NCBI GenBank assembly: GCA_033060915.1
Contig: CM065388.1
Location: 32,038,501 to 32,102,500 of the forward strand
Direction of reading: 5' to 3'
Source: Euryodendron excelsum
Taxonomy: Eukaryota > Streptophyta > Magnoliopsida > Ericales > Pentaphylacaceae
Length of the DNA: 64,000 nucleotides
Shown: in pieces, positions 20,145 through 32,718 of the stretch
Layout: each line of letters begins with the position of its first letter
How positions within the stretch are numbered: position 1 is the first letter of the stretch
Notes under the pieces: model-generated
The model's input: the letters and a program-made list of their open reading frames with translations, nothing else
Told to the model about the DNA's origin: nothing
Database searches by the model: none
Translations under genes and position numbers: made by a program

Positions 20145-21854
20145 CTGAAAAGTAAGCCAAGGTAAGAGGAATTAATGCACAGTATATACACTTCAAAAGA
20201 CAAGAAGAAAAGACAAGAGAAGGAAAAAAAAAGGAAAAAATAATATCAAATATAAATGAAAAACAATTGAATGACGCAAGTCTCAATAAAGTCTGCTCAA
20301 TTCAAAGGGTTTTTCTTAAGTTTGTTTTACTTCAAAAAGTTTTATTTACAAAAATCAACTCTTAAAAAGGTTTCCTAACTTTTTATTTAAAAAATTTACC
20401 TTTAAAAATCAATTACTAATGTTCTTAGTATTTCTGTCCAAATACTATTTCAAAATCAAGTCCTAAAATTCTTTTCGAAATTAAATTTCCAATCTATTTC
20501 AAAGCTTTCTCTTCAAAAAGATTGCTATCCCCAAACAAACTTCAAGATTTTCCAGAACTCTGTCTTTCAAAAAATTCAAGTTTCAACTCAAAATGAATTT
20601 CCTATACATTTTGATTTTTAAAATTCCAGTTTGCAAGTCAAAATGAATTCTCTACACATTTTGATTTTAAAAAGTCAAGTTTCGAGTCAAAATGAATTTC
20701 CTATACATTTTACCTTCAAAGGTTTTCAATTTCGAGTCAAAATGAATTTTCTAAACATTTTACTTTCAAATTTTAGGTTAAAATGAATTTCCTACATGTT
20801 TTGTTCAAATTTTTAAAAAGATTTATAATTCAAAATCAAAATTAAATCTCAAATTTTTTCAATCAAAGTCCATCTCAAGCTTTTACTCTAAAAGAGTTCT
20901 ATTCCAATCAAGGCTCTAAAAGTTCTTCCTCCAAAAGTTTTCTTCAAACTCAACTCTCAAGTTTTCAATCTTCCAAAATTCTCATCACTGCCCAAAATTT
21001 CCAATCTCAAAATTCATTTTTAAATCTTCCAAAATATTTCCTTCGAAAGTTCTCATTCGAAGTTCAATTTTTAAAATTTTCCTTTCGAGTGTTTCTTCCA
21101 ATAATTTTAAGGCCTCCAGGTTTCTTGGGGCCTTCTCTGCCAGAAAGGCCCGCCCTCAAGGATTTTATATCTTTTTTCTTCAAAAACGATTTTATTCAAA
21201 AATGTTTCCCACTCTTTTTTGAATTTCAAAAAATTTCGACAGAGTTTTGTTTAAAAGTGGTCCCTACAACGCCCACAACATCAACACAAAACACGAACCG
21301 TGCACTTTGCATCATCATAATCACATAAAATCAACACCTACACACATTTTTTTCAAATTTCTAAATTTTTCAAGAGACTTGTTTTATTTTTCAACAAATC
21401 AATGGTTTTCAAAGTTATTCCAAAATTTCTCAAAATCATTTCAAACATTTTCTAAAATATTCCTACATTTTTCTAAATAGTAAACTTTAATACTTTCTCA
21501 ACTTTTTCTATTTTTGTAAGTATTTTTCTTTTTTAACAAAATTTAAAAATTCAAAAAGCTTTCAAAAAATCACGAAACTTCACACAACTGTTAAACACAT
21601 TTTTCTAAGGCACATAGTATAAAAATCTAGCCAGAAAACTCAATACCAAAAGCTGTAGGTACAAATCCCAAATTTCTACAGAAACTCTCTTGATGTAAAC
21701 ATGCCAAATTGCCCAAACTAAATCAAACATGCATCAAAACATCAAAATAGCATCACCTCAGCGTCCAAAATACATCAAAGCATTAATCTCGACTATTTGG
21801 ACGACTCAAATGGAGTTCTATACATCAAAATCAACATAAAATAAAAAAACCCAC
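20145..21854 (-). other. Predicted leader intron of the TE-2 antisense gene
   Basis: Donor CCAATAG|GTGGGTTTT at 21854 and acceptor CTTTTCAG|GATGG at 20145, one base before the ATG: 1710 nt. Equivalent sites occur in TE-3, TE-4 and TE-5, in the same relation to the start codon and to a CCGG-rich upstream exon. The intron is AT-rich and has no long frame. Confidence 0.65.
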
Positions 21855-22307
21855 CTATTGGAATTTTCTGGCAAAATCTTCTCCTCCAGCGACTTTTTCG
21901 GCAACGGTAAAAACTTTCGATAACCCTTCGTGGTCCCTAGGAAGCACTTCTTCAATATTCAAGTCAATGTCCTCACAAAGGCTCTTAATTTTTTAAAAAC
22001 CTTTCAAATCCTAGAAAAACCTTGAACCAACAGTTTGTTGGTTTTGATCCCAAGCCTGGTGCCATTGTTAGTGGTGCCAAACCAAAATTAACAAGGGTGC
22101 CACTAGTAGTGTCAAATTCCAGGCAGTTTTGCCTTTTTCCCCTCCAAAACTCGATTTTGAACGCCCTTTGGGGCAAATCTCCATTTTCAAACTCTAGTTT
22201 TCAAAAATCTTTAAAGTTTGTCCGCCCGACAGCCTCACAGTAAAAATGGGACTCTTACTCTATCGTTTTCTGTCTTCGACAAGCGCAGACAAAAAAGTAG
22301 GGGCAGT
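21855..22307. promoter_or_regulatory. Leader-exon region of the antisense gene, and TE-2 PPT
   Basis: On the minus strand this would be the first exon and promoter side of the antisense gene. It holds GGTGCC/GGCGCC-type palindrome relics at 22055-22115 like those in U3. On the plus strand it ends with the polypurine tract AAAAAAGTAGGGGCAGT (22291-22307), immediately before the LTR start at 22308. The antisense transcription start is not resolved. Confidence 0.6.
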
Positions 22308-24893
22308 TGTAAGCACCCCATTTTTCCTGCTCGGCAATATTTGGTCCGCCCAAACTTGTATTCAAGTCAATATGTACGCATTCCAATTCAAACCAGTTTT
22401 CTAGACGTAATTTAGTTAATCGATTGCATCATGGGCCCGTCCGACCTAAATAGAGGCAAAATGACAAAAATGCCCTTGGGGCATTGTCCGGTCCAGTTCC
22501 AGTGGGAATGTCTTCTTAAAGACGGTAAGTCTCTATTTTCAGTCTTAATTTCGAGATTAAAATCCAATTCTAGTCAGTTCTAGTTCAAATCAAATTTGGC
22601 ACGTCTTTCGAGAACATTAATCCCTCAAACAGTAAGACCCTCCAACTTGGTATATTTTTTGAGAAATTCTTCAGAACGGTAAGTCCCTTTAAACCCGTCA
22701 ATCGGGACGAGACCCCAAGTCCCCGAGATGGTAGAACGGTCCACCTTTGGTGCTTGCTAGCCCGCCAATGATGAAATGTTCATTATTGGGCATGCCTTCT
22801 GAAAAAGTTACTTCCTCAGGCAATAAGTCCACTTAGCAGCTTCCCGAGCTCAAGCAATCTTCGAAATGATCGCGGACCATTAGAGTAACGGAAGTACTCA
22901 TAAACATTGCAACCATCAGAGTGGTGGAAACACTTGTAAACAAGTTGACATTGGGAATTGCTAACAAACCCCTTATCTCACGAGACCAAACTCCCCTATT
23001 GGCCGTGACACGTTTCCGAAAGGACGAGATACCTTTGAAAACCAACTCATCATAGACCATCAGAGTGATGAAAACACTCAAAACCCAGGTCAACACTAGT
23101 GCCTGCTAGCCCACTTCTGTGAAAAATGACCAAACAGCCCTTAGGGCTTTTCCGGTACCCTTTTTTGAGAAAGTACCTAAGTCCTCAAAGTGGTAAGTCC
23201 ACCCTTCAAAAATTGTCCAAAAAGACAGTTCGGCATGTTCAAGTACCTTCTAGTCGGTTTCGGGCCAATTCCGAGACCATCCGACCAAAATGACCATTTT
23301 ACCTGCAGGCATCTGAGCTCCCCGTGAGCCACATCAGCTCTGGGTATTAAACCGATAACCCTTCAAGGATGCTTTTAATAGTATTCCCAATCGTTCGATA
23401 CATTTCTAGGTCATTCCAAGTAAGTTCGGCAAACTTGATGCAACATGACCACTTTGCTCCAGGTGGGCCGGTTGCCTTTTCCAACCACACCGGCTCTAGG
23501 TATCAAACTGGCAAACTCCAGGAATATTCTTAGTAATATTTCCAAGCCTTAAGCCTTCTTCCAGGACATTCCAAGTCTATCCTGGCAGCATTTCGGCTCG
23601 ATTGACCGTTTTGCCCCTAATGGCCCAGTTAGCCCTTTTAACAAATCCTGATATCATTTTTCAAGTCTACTACCCTGGGGACACTATTCTAAGGGTTCCT
23701 GTCCCTTTTTGGCCCTCCAGGCCATTCCCGATCCTTTAAATCATTCACGAACCTTCCAGAGTCATTCCTAGTGAAGCCAGGCTAAATATTGCATGGTAGT
23801 CACTAGTACAGGCACCTAAATCTTTGAAAGATACGTTACTTGCTGAACTTAAAAGTTTCCTAAGTGGTAGGTGCCACTACTAGTGGCGCCAAACCAAAAA
23901 AAGGCCTGGCGCCACTCCTAGCGGTGCTGGTGTAAAGTTTTGCCCGACGCCACTACAGCAGGCGCCAGTTCAGCGTACTATTTATAAATACAAAGCCTCC
24001 TCTAGTGTGAAAGGGTCCGCAAACATAGTCTAAAAACTCTGCTCTTTTATATACAGAGCTCGAAGCCTCTCCAAACCCTAGCTCGCTTTTGGTTCTCCAA
24101 ACCCTAGCCACCATACACTAAACCCTCTCATACATACACTCATATACGAACCTCTGAAGCTCCCAAACACCAAAGGAAGCTCTCAAAGACCGAAGTAAAA
24201 CATAGCCAATAAAGTAATCAAAACAAAGAAGACAAAAGGTAGGCTTCCTATTTACGTTTACGAATTTTTCCCTCTCTCTTCTCTCTCTTAACCCACTTGG
24301 ATTTTATTCTATTTTAATCCCCATATTCTACCCCCCTTTCTTGCATTATTGAAACAAGGGACTCCCCGGTTCATGTGTAGAATTAGGCTATTGAAAGTCA
24401 CCGTGTCGGGTGCTTTCTCTTAGTCTAACCAGAGACCACGTGGGTTTTGCCCCCTTGATTATGTGGTGAAGCCTTTAACTGTGTATGTTCACGACCCTAA
24501 CTTACATTGTGCATATCATGATCATGCATCTCTCCAAAACTTGCTTTCAAACTTGTTTTCAAAACTTGCATCGAAAATTATTTTCAAAACTTGCATTAAA
24601 TCTTCTTTTTCCAAACTTATTTTCAAAATCACAATCCTAAGGTGATTCTAGCATTTTCATGGTTAGGGTTGCTTCGGGAATGTATTACATTTAAAATTCT
24701 TTTCATGGTCCATATTTTCAAATCCTTGTTGTTTTCAAAATCACAATTCTAGAATGGTTTTAATCTTCTACGTCAAATCTTAGATTTCGAAAACCTATTT
24801 TTCATACTAAAATCTATGGATTTCCAAATCCTATTTTCATATCAAATCAATATCCTTCCAAATCTAAGATTTCCACAACTCTACCTTTTCGGG
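22308..24893 (+). repeat. LTR-C: 3' LTR of TE-2, internally deleted and truncated
   Basis: It starts TGTAAGCACCCC right after a PPT. GGCGCC palindromes at 23868-23970 and TATAAATA at 23983-23990 mark the promoter. Relative to LTR-B it lacks about 340 bp near 24770, and its alignment ends near 24893, where element leader sequence starts. The missing end and change of context point to a deletion that joined TE-2 to TE-3. Confidence 0.75.
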
Positions 24894-25935
24894 GGTGGAC
24901 GCCGAAGGTTTGAAGGTTCGGGAACTGAGCTTTTTATGAAGCATTAGTAAACCCTCAACCTCATGCTCATGTAGCACCCCATGCATAGCCAAACCTCTGT
25001 CAGATTTAGGACACACGCGCCAATTTCAAAACCAAGGAGGAAAGGGCGACCACATTATTTTCCTTTATATATTCTGTTCAATTCATGCTATTATACTATT
25101 CAATTCATGCCATTTTTATGTACATGCATCATAACTGCTCAAGCATCGGAATCCATTTCAAGACAAGAGTTCCTAAAGTAACTCAAGTCATTGCATTTTC
25201 ATGCATCTAATCAACCCTCAGAGAAAGGCCTAAAGACTTTCTCCCTCAAATCAAGCCAACCCAAAACTCCTAGGGGTACCAAGAGACCCCAAGGATTCAT
25301 GGTATGCATTAAAGTCATCTTATAAGGATGCGCCCTAATCTCTCCCTGCTTATGGAGATAAGGCTGCCGAGAAGACGAAGGGGCAATTCAAATCAAGGTC
25401 TCCTACCAACTTCCATTGAAGAAGGTAAATCCGAAGACTCAAGAGTAGTTTAGGATCCCATGATGTAAATATAGAATAGGCGAAAGTCCTAAGAAAAATG
25501 TTCCCCCTCCCCATTTCTATGTATTTTTGAGAAATTCTACGTACCAAATAGAGTTCATCTTAATAAAATTGTTCTTGTTGTCAAATTAATGGATGAATGA
25601 ATGAATGAACAGGTGCAAGTATAGTATTGCATGCAGGGTCAACCCCCTCTCTCCAGACATGAGCTAGAGCATCATGCTTAGTTCCCCTCAAAAGGCAGGG
25701 GCACTCCTAGGAAATGCATTGCATAAAACTTTTCCAAGTCCATAACCTAACATATAATCCTTTTGTTTTGTTTTATTTTCTCTTTCCCCCTCTCATCCCA
25801 CCAAAGGACTAGCAATAGTTTTTGGTGAGACTGCTTACATTTTAGGCCACCATTGCTCTAAGAAAAGGAAAGAGAGGAACACGAGTGTCTCTTATACTCC
25901 AAACACTGGTCTTTACCCGACAACGAGCAACACAA
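24894..25935 (+). other. Leader of TE-3
   Basis: Shares blocks with the TE-2 and TE-4 leaders (GTTCGGGAACTGAGC, CCATGCATAGCC, AAGGGGCAATTC). It lacks a primer-binding site because of the junction near 24893. No coding frame. Confidence 0.6.
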
Positions 25936-28184
25936 ATGTCGAGCCAAGGCAACCCTCTCGATCAATAGAACAACTCGGTGACACGGGAGGAAGTGAACGA
26001 GATAAAGGCAAAAATAGACAAAATGTTCAAGCTGATGCAACTGATGGCCTTTAAAGGACCTATTGTGAATCCATTAACCTCAACATCCCAACCCAAGGAA
26101 ATAGAGGCTATCCTGCCCAAAGGTCGTCTTGCGAACTGATGGTGCAATGAAAAGCAAGGGGCTCCCCAAAGCAGTGCACCTCGAGGAAGGAGAAGAAGAC
26201 AACCCTGAAACCATCCTATTAACTGCCACCTCAAAGAAGGAAAGCCCGGATCCTCTCGATCTCAAGATACAAGGCTTAGAAGAATCCCTCCATAGCCTAT
26301 AAGGTCATGACACTCGATCTCAAGATACAAGGCTTAGAAGAATCCCTACATAGCCTATAAGGTCGTGACACTTTTTGTGGGACGTCTTACAATGAACTAT
26401 GCGTCTTTGCCGACCACCCAACGCTGCCCAAATTTAAGGTGCCCTATTTCCAAAAGTATGATGGGAGTGGGGATCCCGTGACTCACCTGAGGCTATACGC
26501 TGGGGCATTAAGTGGCCATGGGAATGACCCCAAACTCCTGATGCAACTGTTCCAACATAACTTGACTGGGCCCGTACTACAATGGTTCGCCCGCTTAGAT
26601 TTGAGGAAGATAATGACCTAGAATGAATTGGTGACAGCCTTCCGGTCCCAATACCAACACAACAGTGACCTAACTATTGATAGGTGTGCCCTGATGATGA
26701 TGACTCAAGGTGAGAAAGAAAGCTTCAAGAATTACGCTATGAGATGGAGAGTGACAGCTGCTCAAGTCAACCCCCCGTTACTAGAAAAAAAGTATGTGCA
26801 ATTGTTTGTAAACACCTTCCAGGGTCTGTACTATGAGCGCCTATGCTTGAGTATCGGAAAAAGTTTTTCTAAGCTGATAATGCAAGGAGAAATGGTTGAG
26901 AATGGATTGAAAACTGGCAGAATCGCATACCTCTATGCTAAGACAAGTGAGGGATTAGCAAATGTGGCGAAGAAAATAACAACTACTCGGGGTACTGGCA
27001 AGAAAAAAGGAGAGGTATCTGCCATCCTACCTACACAATAGCAGCCCTACTACCCCCAATATTAAGCTCGACCACCATTGCCTACTCCCATCATCAACAT
27101 CCCCATTGCTAATACCTAAGCACCCGCAACTGCAACTGGATCTGTTGTAGCTCGACCATATCTCAACCCCAACAAAAACAACCAACGGAACCAGGAGTTC
27201 ACACAATCGGCTTGCACCCAGACATAAGCCTATCATGAGCTCCTCAAAGCCAAGCATATAAACCCTATTCCCCCGCGGCAGTTGCCAAGCCCACTGTCAC
27301 CAACTTTTAACCCTACCCTTACCTGCGAGTACCATTCTGGGGGACAGAGGCATGACACAGAGTCCTGCTTCTCTTTGAAGCATAAAATCTAAGACCTTAT
27401 TGATAATAAGGTCATCAACACCCAAGAAGCAAAACCGGCCCCAACTCCCAACATCATCACTAAGGAAGAGGCAGATCCGGATGGCATCATAGCTGCAGAG
27501 CACTTCGAGGGCGAGTCAGACATTGAGGAAGAAAGTGATTGGGAGGAAGAATTACCGCCATGCCCTATTTATCTTTACAATGCAAGTGGAGAGCAAGATC
27601 CTCTTGACTGGTCCATGGATGAACCCACTGCAAACATTCCCGTTGACACGACACCTGTAAATGGCTGGGGAGAGGAATTGCTGCACCCTAAATATGCTGA
27701 AGCTGAGGCCCACTTGAAAGAGGAACTCTGCAATTATGAAGATATGGGTTGGGGCATCTATGAGCCAAAATTGCCGAACCCACCATTCGAGTTCAACGAA
27801 GGTAATTTGGGCAGCCTGTTTGCTGAAATTGATAAAGAGGATGCCGAAAAAGAATAAGCCAAGGAAAAGCCGTCGCAAGCCCTAGAAGAAAGTTTGGTTG
27901 CGAAACCCCAAGAAGCTGAGTAAGAGAAAATCATCCAGCGAAAGGAAAGCCATCAAGGGTCCCAAGATGGAATGCACAACCTCAATGATTCCACTGGAGA
28001 AGGGGAAGGAAAGGGAGGAGTTCCTGACTGCACTATGACCGCCCATCTCTGCCACTCTACGGCCAATGCATCAATTCATTTAGCACAATCGAGTGAAGAA
28101 GTTAGCAGATGGAGCATGGAGGAGGCAGGCGTGGTCCCAAAACCCACCCGAGGAAGTGAATGTCAAAAGGACGTTCTTCTGTAA
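25936..28184 (+). pseudogene. Tat/Ogre-type gag, disrupted (TE-3)
   Basis: Begins at ATG 25936 (MSSQGNPLDQ, then TAG). N-terminal helix VTREEVNEIKAKIDKMFK. A 58-bp tandem duplication (26256-26371) shifts the frame; from 26372 one frame continues to 28184. Capsid domain 26439-26950: PYFQKYDGSGDPVTHLRL, LTGPVLQWFARLDLRK, YAMRWRVTAAQVNPPL. Knuckle CEYHSGGQRHDTESC at about 27325, then an acidic tail with GWGEELLHPKYAEAEAHL. Stops include TAG 26619-26621 in place of Trp, TAG 27039-27041 and TAA in KHKI-stop-DLIDNK. It is paralogous to TE-2 gag throughout. No pol follows before the TE-4 insertion, nor in the right part of TE-3. Confidence 0.85.
26256..26371 (+). repeat. 58-bp tandem duplication inside TE-3 gag
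   Basis: Two copies (26256-26313 and 26314-26371) differing at two positions (CTCCATAG/CTACATAG and TCATGAC/TCGTGAC). As 58 is not a multiple of three it shifts the gag frame. It is absent from TE-2 gag, so it arose in TE-3. Confidence 0.9.
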
Positions 28185-28421
28185 AACTTTGCCTTTTACT
28201 TTCCTGTCAACTTTGTTTTGTCAACTTTACTTTTACCTTTTGTTAATCAAGAGCTTATTATGTTATGAAAGAGAAAGAATGTGAAGTGTGCATTTATCAT
28301 CTTAGGTATTTGCCCTTTCTTAGAAATTTCCCTTCTACTTGTTATGGCTTGACTTCAAAAGGGAGATAGTACACGCACCCTCATCTATAGGAATCATTCC
28401 TGATCTAAAGAGAAGAGACAC
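28185..28421 (+). other. TE-3 sequence after gag, with left target duplication
   Basis: AT-rich noncoding sequence. Its last five bases, GACAC (28417-28421), are one half of the TE-4 target site duplication. Confidence 0.8.
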
Positions 28422-31400
28422 TGTCGCGCCCAGATTTTTTGCACTCGAGGAATACTCACCCAAGCGGGAAAAATACTGTACTCTCTCGTTAGAACTCACC
28501 CTCCTAAAAGAATAAGTGCGACTAGGTTTGAATTGAAAATTGGTTTGAATAAAGGGCTTTTGAAAAAGATTTGGAGTCGCCACCTAACTTGATTAAGGTG
28601 AGTTAGGTCACCTAAAAACTAAGAATAATCTGAAGATTACACTTAGGGTTTTTGAAAAACGATTTTGAAAAACATCCTCAAAAGAGGGTTTTTAAGAAAA
28701 CAGGTTGTTTGGCAACCTTTGGAAAACATTTAGCCCTTTTTGAAAAATAACTCCTTTTGGTTTTTGAAAACACTGATCTAAGTTCGGAGGTTGGTAACGT
28801 GTAGGGAAGACGCACTAAGCTATCACCCAACCCCGACCTTTCGGTACCTACATGTCAATCTACCCTAGATTCACCTACGAGAGTCTTCAGCTAACATGTG
28901 TTCAACCCTATTCACTTTAGAAAAACAATGTTTAAAAAAACTAATTTAGCATGATGCATGATATGCAAGTGTAAGAAAAAGAATTGAAAAATAGATTTGC
29001 AAAGAGATTGAGTTGAAATCGATTTGATTTGAAAATAGATTTGAAGAGATAGAATTGAAATTAGAAAGTTTGAAAATTGAAAGTAGAAATTTGAAAATTG
29101 AAATTTGAAATTGAAATTTGAGATTTGAGAAGATTCTGAAAACCACACCCATGAGGGTGGAATTGAAAGTTTGAAAGGTGTTGTGACCGCACCTATGAAG
29201 GTTGCCTACGTATCCCTTTGGGGGAATCAGGTTAGTCGTAGTTCGGACCGGAGTCCGATTGAAAATAGAAGGTTTGATTTGAAAAGAGACTGAATTGAAA
29301 ATTGAATTTGACTTTAAATTAGAAGAGGAGATTAAAAATTGAAATTGAGAAGATTGGACTTTGATTTGAAGAGATAGATTTTGGAAAGACTTGGTTTTAG
29401 GAAACCTAGACTTAGGAAAGATAGGAGACCTAGGAAAGACTTGAGATTAAGAAAGATCAGATTGGAATGTTGGATTTGGAAAGATCTTGAAAGATTTGGA
29501 AACTTGGAATTTAGGAAAAATTTAGATTAGGAAAGTTTCAAATTTAGGAAAGTGTCATTTTTGGAAAGTTTGAAATTAGGAAAGTTTCATTTGTGGAAAG
29601 TTTTGGAATTAGGAAAAGGTTAGAATTAGGAAAGTTTTGAATTAAGAAAGTTTTGAAAATTAGAAAGTTTTGAAAATTGGAAAGCTTTGAAAACAAGGAA
29701 GTTTTGAAAATAAGAAAGTTTTGTTTTAGGAAATGTTTGAAAAAGGAAAGTCTTCAGTTTAGGAAATGTTTGAATTAAGATAGTTTTGAGTTTAGACAGG
29801 CCTTAGATTTAGGAAGATGTTGAAGTTTAAGAAAGTTTAGAATTTAGAAAGATTTGGGTTTAGAAAGATTAAGATTTAGAAAGTTTTAGGATTTTAAGAA
29901 ATCATGAGATTAGGAAAGGTTTGAGTTTAGAAAAAGTTTGAAAACTTGAATTTGGAAAGTTAAGATTTAGAAAGAGGGTTAAATTAGGAAAGGGTTCAAT
30001 TTTAGAATTTTAGGAAAGATTTTTATGTTCAAGTTTTGGAAACTTAAGGTTTAGGAAAGTGGAAGTTTAGGAAAGATTTGAATTAGGAAAGAGTTGGATT
30101 TTGAAATTTAAAGAAAGATTTAGAATTTAAGTTTAGGAAACTTATGGCTTAGGAAGCTTATGGTTTAGGAAGGTATTGAATTAAGAAAGGTTTAGATTAG
30201 GAAGGGATTAGATTTGGTTTCTAAAAGAAAAGATTTGATTTTTGGTTTCCAAAAACGGAGGACGGGATCTACTTTCCTAAACGGGGAGATTTGATTCGGT
30301 TTCCTAAAGGGAAGATAGGATTTGGTAAGGATTTGGAAAGGAGATTCTAAAAACCCTAGATTTGGAAAATCATAGTTTTGACGTAGAAAAGAGGTTTTGG
30401 AAACATGTATAGTTTGGATGTGAAAACAAGAGATTTTGGAAACCTAGGTTTGGGGCAAAGTTTGAAAATCTTGTTTTTGGAAAGAAAATTAGGGTTTCCT
30501 AATTGTGGGCTCTAAGGCTTGCCTTGAGCTCTAAGAAAAGAGTTTTTGGAAAGTGCGTTTTTGGAAACGAAGGTTTTCTTGAAGGGAATCCTAGGGAGGA
30601 ATTTCTAGAGGGAAGATTTTGAAAAGAAAGTTTTTGGAAAGATTTTTGGAAAGAGTTTTTCTAGGAAGGTTTTTTATTGAAGATTGTTGAAGAGAGTTTT
30701 TGAAAAGATTTTTAGGGAACGTTTTTAGAAAGTGGATTTTGAAGAGAGGATTTTGGAAAGGAGTTGAAAAAGGGAGTTTTGAAAAATAGATTTTAAGAGT
30801 GAGTTTTTGAAAACAATTTTGGAGAGGAAAGTTTTAGGAAAGTATGTTGAAAAAAGAGATTTTTAGGAAGGGAGACTTTTTGAAAGGAGAGAGTTTTTGG
30901 AAAGTATGAAAACGTCTCACTTTCCTAAAGCGATTCTAGCCATAAGAAGGCTAGAACCACTTTAAGAAAGTGGTTTTGGAAAACAATAAGATTTGAAAAT
31001 ATAGACCAAAAAGGTCACTTTTAATGTAACACTTTCCTAAAGCAACCCTAGCCATGGAAAGGCTAGAATCACCCTAGAATTGTGGTTTTGAAAACATGTT
31101 TTTGAAAAAGAGATTTTGATGCAATTTTTGAAAACAAGTTTGAAAATGTTTTGAAAAACAACTTTGAAGACGGTTTTTGGAAGATGCAAGACTATGATAT
31201 GCACAATGCAATTTGGGGTTGTGAACATACAAAGCTAAGGCTTCACCACATAATCAAGGGGGCTGGACCCACGTGGTCTTTGGTTAGACTAGAAGAAAGC
31301 CCCCGACACGGCGACTCTCCAATAGTCTAATCCTATAGACGGACCGGGAGTCCCCTTATTTCAAGCATGCAAAGAAAGGGGGGAAAAAAGATGGGGGATT

Positions 31401-31756
31401 AAAATAGAGAAAACCCAAGTGGGTTGGAGAAAGAAGAGAGAGGAGGGAAGTGCAGAAAATTAAAGAGAAAGTCTACCGTATGTCTTCTTTATTTTGCGCG
31501 CTGTGCAGTCTTCGATCTTCGTCTTCACCTTCTTCTTCAGTCTTCAAGAGTTGTCTTCAAGCTTTGGATGGCAGCTCTTCAAGTCTTCAAAGGATGGTTG
31601 AAGGCTAGTGTATGAGTGTATGGGGGTGTGTATGAGTGTATAGGAGTGTATAGGAGGCTAGGGTTTGGAAAACCTAGGGAGGCTAGGGTTTAAGAGGTGC
31701 TCGAGCTCTGTATATCGAAATATAGGATTCTTAGGTTAAGTTTGCAGACCCTTTTC

Positions 31757-32060
31757 ACATTGAATGAAGCTCTATATTTATAGAAGGAGGACAAACCTGG
31801 CACCTGTTGTAGTGGCGCCAGGGCAAACTTTACACTGGCGCCACTAGGAGTGGCGCTAGGCCATTTTTTGGCTTGGCGCCACTACACGTTGAATGAGGCT
31901 TTGTATTTATAGAAGGAGGACAAACCTGGCGCCTGTTGCAGTGGCGCTAGGGCAAACTTTACACTGGCGCCACTAGGAGTGGCGCTAGGCCATTTTTTGG
32001 CTTGGCACCACTAGGAGTGGCGCCAGGCCATTTTTTGGCTTGGCACCACTAGTAGTGGCA
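31757..32060 (-). promoter_or_regulatory. TE-4 3' LTR promoter region, tandemly duplicated
   Basis: A 129-bp unit with a TATA box and GGCGCC palindromes occurs twice (31757-31885 and 31886-32014). TATA boxes on the minus strand lie at 31773-31782 and 31903-31911. A further partial copy of about 41 bp follows (to about 32055). The 5' LTR of the same element has a single unit, so the duplication belongs to this LTR copy. Confidence 0.85.
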
Positions 32061-32718
32061 CCAGCCAATTAGGAAAGATTTAAGGTCGGCAAGCAACGTA
32101 TCTTTGACTAGATTTGAGCGTCTGTACTAGTGACTACCATGCAATTTTTAGCCTGGCTTCACTGGGAGTGACTCCGGAAAGTCCGGGAATGATTTGAAGG
32201 AGCCGGGAATGACCCAGAAGGCCGGAAAGAAGAAGGAACACTTAAAATAGTGTCCTAGAGGTGTTTGACTTAAAAAGTGAGGATAAGATGTGTCGGAAAG
32301 GTTGACCGGGCCTTTAGGGGCAAAACGGTCAATCGGACCGAAAAATCGCCGGGACAGACTCGGAATGTCCCGGAAGAAGACTTGGGATCTGGAAACATTA
32401 TTCAGAATGTTCCCAGAGGTTGCCGGTTTGATTCCCAGAGCCGGCGTTGTCGGAAAAGAAGACCGGCCCACTAGGGGCAAAACGGTCATTTTGTACTGGA
32501 TTTGCTGGAACTGACTCGGAATGATCCGGAAAGGTAAAGGAAGGTTGAGAACACTATAAAAAGTAGTCTCAGGAGGTTACCAGTTTGATACCCAGAGCCG
32601 GTGTGGTTCCCAGGGCATTCGGATGCTTAGGGGCAAAATGGTCATCTTGACCGGAAAGTCTCAGAAAAGGTCCTAAGGGCAGTTTGAACATTTTAGACAC
32701 TGGTGTTGACCTAGGTTT

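Larger units (their letters stand above)
9522..24893 (+). mobile_element. TE-2: gag-only Ty3-gypsy (Tat/Ogre-like) element with antisense gene
   Basis: Order on the plus strand: truncated 5' LTR, leader, broken gag, noncoding spacer, antisense PMD-like gene, PPT, truncated 3' LTR. No protease, RT, RNase H or integrase is recognisable between gag and the 3' LTR, so replication enzymes must have come from another element. Gag-only LTR elements (TR-GAG) and antisense extra ORFs in Tat-lineage elements are known in plants. The right boundary is a deletion junction, not an LTR end. The 5 bases before the left LTR are ATACG (9517-9521); the matching duplicate is lost. Confidence 0.8.

Noticed and set aside
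31424..31615. 63-codon frame, repeated exactly at 44548-44739
   Set aside because: The identity is explained by the two LTRs being copies of one another; composition is low-complexity and no relative is recognised.
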